A stretch of DNA of 16,852 bases, from contig JAFIHQ010000007.1 of the NCBI GenBank assembly GCA_017849315.1, forward strand, positions 1-16,852, read 5' to 3'. The stretch is from Treponema sp. Lineage in GTDB: Bacteria > Spirochaetota > Spirochaetia > Treponematales > Rectinemataceae. The notes beneath the pieces are model-generated. The model saw nothing but the letters and a program-made list of their open reading frames with translations. It made no database searches and had not been told where the DNA came from. This document shows positions 14,070 through 16,852 of this stretch, one piece after another; the first letter of the stretch is position 1; every line of letters starts with the position of its first letter. Position numbers and translations under genes: made by a program.

Positions 14070-15041
14070 ATGGCGCTCAAGTTTACCGCGGAAGACGTCA
14101 AAGGCGTATACAACATTATGCCGACCCCTGCCACAGCGAATGGTGCACGGTGGGACTGCGAAGATTCGGTCGATTATGTGGAATCTGAACGAATTGTCAA
14201 TATGCTTATAGAGAACCACGTTGACGCAATTCTGACTAATGGAACTTTTGGTGAAGGGGCTACGCTCACAGAACCAGAATGGCGGAAATTCAACCAAACG
14301 GTCATCTCAAGTGCGAAGGGACGTGTCCCAGTCTTTGCCGGTGCAACGACACTCAACACGCGGGATGCGATCCGGAGGGCCAAAGAGGTTATGGCTATGG
14401 GTGCAACTGGACTTTTCTTAGGAAGGCCCATGTGGCAGGAGCTTGACGAGGACGGCATTGTCGGCTTCTACAGCGATGTCGCCGAGGCGCTTCCGGACGC
14501 TCCCATGATTGTCTACGACAATCCCGAAGCCTTCAAGGGGAAAATGTCCCCCCGTGTTTATGGCAGATTGGCAAAAATTCCGAATGTTATTGCGTCGAAA
14601 TACATATCAGTAGGAGCGCAGTACTTGGCGGACATAGAAGCCGCAGGGGACAATATCGTGATTATGCCCTTGGATAGTGATTGGTATTATGCTTGGAAAT
14701 GGGCACCGTCCAAGGCTAAGGCGACCTGGACCGGCAGCGGCAACTGCGGCATGGCGCCACTTCTCGCCTTAAAGGATGCATTGGAGTCGGGTAATGAAAG
14801 TCTTGCCTACACCATTACCATGGAACTAAGGGACGCCTACAAAACCCTCTTCCCCAAGGGCAATTTCCATGATTTCTCGATTTACAACATTCAACTTGAG
14901 AAGACACGCTTCAATGCCGCGGGGCTTGTCAATGCTGGACCGAGCAGGCCTCCATACCAACGGATTCCTGACGATGTGGCTCAAGGAGCAATTCTTGTAG
15001 GTCAGAAGTACGCCGCATTGCAGAGAAAATACAGTCACTGA
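14070..15041 (+). CDS. Hydratase-aldolase of the NahE (trans-o-hydroxybenzylidenepyruvate) type, DHDPS superfamily
   Basis: A 323-residue class I aldolase-fold enzyme (TIM barrel). The Schiff-base lysine is Lys177 (ASKYISVG) and the assisting tyrosine Tyr149 (IVYDNPEAFK). Features shared with NahE/PhdJ hydratase-aldolases, and not with ordinary DapA or NanA, are NGTFGEGATLT in place of GTTGE, RPMWQELD, YDNPEAFK, DSDWYYAW, and the C-terminus LFPKGNF..FSIYNIQLEKTRFNAAG...GPSRPPY. Known members add water to a 4-substituted 2-oxo-3-enoate and split off pyruvate, releasing an aldehyde. The start is ATG 14070 with GGAGG at 14060-14064; the frame is open to 13953, but that would place the start before the promoter. 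It is followed 102 bp later by a BenE-type transporter. No ring-cleaving dioxygenase is present, so the natural substrate may not be a naphthalene intermediate. Confidence 0.88.
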   Translation: MALKFTAEDVKGVYNIMPTPATANGARWDCEDSVDYVESERIVNMLIENHVDAILTNGTFGEGATLTEPEWRKFNQTVISSAKGRVPVFAGATTLNTRDAIRRAKEVMAMGATGLFLGRPMWQELDEDGIVGFYSDVAEALPDAPMIVYDNPEAFKGKMSPRVYGRLAKIPNVIASKYISVGAQYLADIEAAGDNIVIMPLDSDWYYAWKWAPSKAKATWTGSGNCGMAPLLALKDALESGNESLAYTITMELRDAYKTLFPKGNFHDFSIYNIQLEKTRFNAAGLVNAGPSRPPYQRIPDDVAQGAILVGQKYAALQRKYSH

Positions 15042-15071
15042 GAGCTACTGGTTAGGAGAGAATGTACAAAC

Positions 15072-15118
15072 GGGTCATGCGGTCTAGTCTTGTCGAATGC
15101 AGGCGGACCGTGTGACCC
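15072..15118 (+). other. Intercistronic 14-bp stem-loop between aldolase and transporter
   Basis: The arm 15072-15085 (GGGTCATGCGGTCT) pairs over its full length with 15105-15118 (GGACCGTGTGACCC), with three G-U wobbles, around a 19-nt loop. No T-run follows, so it should not terminate. It may mark an RNA processing site or protect the aldolase message, allowing more aldolase than transporter. Confidence 0.65.
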
Positions 15119-15143
15119 AAACAATTCGACATAGGAGGCAAAT

Positions 15144-16379
15144 ATGCTAAATCTGGAGAATGGCGTACCAATGAAGGAGTCCGTTAGGGACTTTAGAAAA
15201 AGTCTTACACCATCAGGTGTGGGTGTTGCTATTGCTGCCACTTTGTTTGGAGAAGGGCCAGTTTTTCTTCTTCTCAAACTGCTGAATGATGCTAAACTTG
15301 CAGACAATCTTGCTATTTCCTGGCTAACCGTGATTTTTCTTGTTGGCGGCGTGCTGACCGTGATTTTTTCGCTTCGATATAGGCAGCCGGTCCAGTTTGC
15401 GTTTTCCATTCCTGCCATAGCGATAATTGGAAGCGCACTTGCAAGGTATGCTTTCAGCGACATTCTTGGCGCCATACTTCTATCTGGCATTCTTGTATTT
15501 CTTTTGGGGATAACAGGGTTGTTCAAGGCATTTCTTAAATACATACCCATACCCATTATTCAGGCAATGATAGCCGGAGCATTGGTGACCTATGGCATTT
15601 CAATTATTAAGGCTGTCTCCGTTGATCCAGTTATTGCCGGAGGTACTTTCCTTATCTTCATAATCTTTAGTATGTTACCTGTCATCTCCAAGAAGTTTCC
15701 CCCAATTCTGAGCGCCCTCGTCTTAGGATTTGTCTTGGCACTCGCGATTGGGAAGGTAAACCTGGCGAATATTGGGTTCAGCTTTTCTTCTTTGACTTTT
15801 ATTGCTCCAACCTTTAATCTGTCCGCGATTCTAGAGCTCACAATTCCACTTGCCTTGCTGACCGTTGGTTTTGGAAATATTCAAGCGATCGGCATACTCA
15901 AAACGCAAGGGTATGAACCGCCCGTCAACGCATTTGTAATTCTTAGCGGAATAGGGACAATTATTAATTCATTCTTCGGTGGACATAATACAGTGGTTGG
16001 TGGACCGACCGTAGCAATGATGGCGGGACCAGAAATTGGTAAGCCGGAGCAAAGATACTCTTCGGCAGTCTTGGCTGGCATACTGATGGTCGTTGTTGCA
16101 ATAATATCACCGCTCGTTATTTCTTTTACCAGATCGGTTCCAACTTCATTTATTGATGTTTTGGCCGGTATAGCCATGCTGACGGTTATTGCAAACAACT
16201 TTACCCAAGCGTTTACATCGAATCTCAAGATGGGAGTGCTTTTCTCGCTCATGATTACGATGAGTAATATCAAAATCTTCAACATTGGTTCAACGCTCTG
16301 GGCAATTCTGGGTGGTACGTTGATTTCGTTACTGCTGGAGCGGAAAGAATACTTGAAGATAATTCAGTCGAAAAAGTAG
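15144..16379 (+). CDS. BenE-family (benzoate/H+ symporter type) transporter
   Basis: A 411-residue inner-membrane protein with about 11-12 hydrophobic segments. Landmarks of the BenE family are present in order: FSIPAIAIIGSAL, ILVFLLGITGLFKAF, IPIPIIQAMIAGALVTYG, IPLALLTVGFGNIQAIGILK, the GYEPPVN loop, GPTVAMMAGPEIGKPEQRYSSA, VLAGIAMLTVIANN and the final NIGSTLWAILGG. Characterised members import benzoate-like acids with protons; the FGGHNTVVGG segment deviates from the usual form, so the substrate may differ. Start ATG 15144 has an ideal AGGAGG (15133-15138); another in-frame ATG at 15171 lacks one. It is the second gene of a unit with the hydratase-aldolase and is closed by the terminator at 16409. 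It probably imports the acid that the aldolase, or an enzyme elsewhere, consumes. Confidence 0.85.
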   Translation: MLNLENGVPMKESVRDFRKSLTPSGVGVAIAATLFGEGPVFLLLKLLNDAKLADNLAISWLTVIFLVGGVLTVIFSLRYRQPVQFAFSIPAIAIIGSALARYAFSDILGAILLSGILVFLLGITGLFKAFLKYIPIPIIQAMIAGALVTYGISIIKAVSVDPVIAGGTFLIFIIFSMLPVISKKFPPILSALVLGFVLALAIGKVNLANIGFSFSSLTFIAPTFNLSAILELTIPLALLTVGFGNIQAIGILKTQGYEPPVNAFVILSGIGTIINSFFGGHNTVVGGPTVAMMAGPEIGKPEQRYSSAVLAGILMVVVAIISPLVISFTRSVPTSFIDVLAGIAMLTVIANNFTQAFTSNLKMGVLFSLMITMSNIKIFNIGSTLWAILGGTLISLLLERKEYLKIIQSKK

Positions 16380-16408
16380 CTCGACCCATAGGTTTAGGGT
16401 GTTCACAT

Positions 16409-16446
16409 AAGGCGAGGATGTGTGCATTCTCGCCTTTTTCCTTTTT
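16409..16446 (+). terminator. Strong Rho-independent terminator of the aldolase/transporter unit
   Basis: AAGGCGAGGA (16409-16418) pairs with TTCTCGCCTT (16427-16436), with one wobble, around an 8-nt loop. TTTCCTTTTTT follows. Confidence 0.9.
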
Positions 16447-16483
16447 TGAAAACATCCAAAGCGCCTCTTTCTGGTTTTGTCTT

Positions 16484-16852
16484 TCAAAAACCGATAGATG
16501 ACTGGGATCGCAGAAGTCTCCCAGAGTGGCTACTATCGCACGGTCTCCGATCTTCAAACCATTCGTGGTCACTCCCGTCAAACTGCACCAACTCTCCAAA
16601 CCGTTCCCGTGGCAACCTCCGCGCATGATACCCCCTCGTACCGTGTCGCCGTGCTTCCCAGAGCCCTTCTTTCACTAACCACTGCCGTAAGGTCTCTACT
16701 TTGACACCTAGGCCTTCCCGCTCTGCCATCTCTTCACTCGCCAACGTCGGCCCAAATCCTCTGTATTTCTCTTTATACAGCGCCAGCACCTGGCTCCGTA
16801 GCTCCTGGTCTGTACCGTGGTTCGACCTCCTCCCGGTTAGCCCGTGAATCAA
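16484..16852 (-). pseudogene. ISNCY/IS1202-like transposase, truncated and cut by window edge
   Basis: The minus frame enters from the right edge with HGLTGRRSN and continues through KEKYRGFGPTLASEEMAE, VKVETLRQWLVKEGLW, and RERFGELVQFDGSDHEWFEDR. This order (second DNA-binding domain, then the first catalytic Asp of the DDE domain in QFDGS) is that of ISNCY-group (IS1202/ISDol1-like) transposases. Shortly after WFEDR, near 16540, homology ends, where a stretch such as CTLxxxIDDATG would be expected. The frame then stops at 16484. The remaining DDE domain is missing, so this is a broken element, abutting the downstream side of the transporter terminator. The start lies outside the window. Confidence 0.75.

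Noticed and set aside
1..16852. tRNA, rRNA, CRISPR array or known riboswitch
   Set aside because: No cloverleaf-like pattern, rRNA segment, regularly spaced repeat or recognisable aptamer was seen on either strand.

Overview
The window (16,852 bp, roughly half GC) looks like chromosomal DNA from a diderm, probably fermentative, bacterium. The sugar-binding protein has a plain Sec signal peptide with no lipobox, as expected for a periplasm. Gene content and signal-peptide style resemble free-living or gut-associated spirochaetes, but this is a guess from protein style; no rRNA or marker gene is present. No tRNA, rRNA or CRISPR array was seen.

1-2.7 kb: the N-terminal half of a P3A-type proton-pumping P-type ATPase (minus strand, running off the left edge) is divergent from a complete bacterioferritin. 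The bacterioferritin has a promoter and a striking inverted repeat in its leader and ends in a clear terminator. A short nitroreductase faces it.

2.7-6.0 kb: a gene graveyard. One apparently intact HD-domain phosphohydrolase (3858-4547) sits among fragments of a glycosyltransferase, an acyltransferase-like membrane protein and a second nitroreductase. It is followed by a possible FGGY-kinase scrap, a frameshifted and internally deleted secreted metallophosphoesterase, and the last 26 codons of a second bacterioferritin.

6.1-13.1 kb: a carbohydrate-use locus. Five minus-strand genes (binding protein, two ABC permeases, LacI-type regulator, aldo/keto reductase) are divergent from a cytoplasmic GH32 beta-fructosidase. 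Both promoters in the shared 205-bp gap carry near-identical 18-bp palindromes, so one repressor, most simply the LacI protein of the locus, probably controls import and hydrolysis of a fructosyl sugar. The ATPase subunit is not here. Two hairpins follow the binding-protein gene and probably lower permease expression.

13.1-16.4 kb: a compact unit of a GntR/FCD regulator, divergent from a hydratase-aldolase of the NahE type (DHDPS superfamily) and a BenE-family transporter, with its own promoter, a perfect operator-like palindrome, an intercistronic stem-loop and a strong terminator. This looks like inducible uptake plus retro-aldol cleavage of an unidentified acid, and it is the most intriguing functional unit here.

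16.4-16.85 kb: a truncated ISNCY/IS1202-like transposase runs off the right edge.
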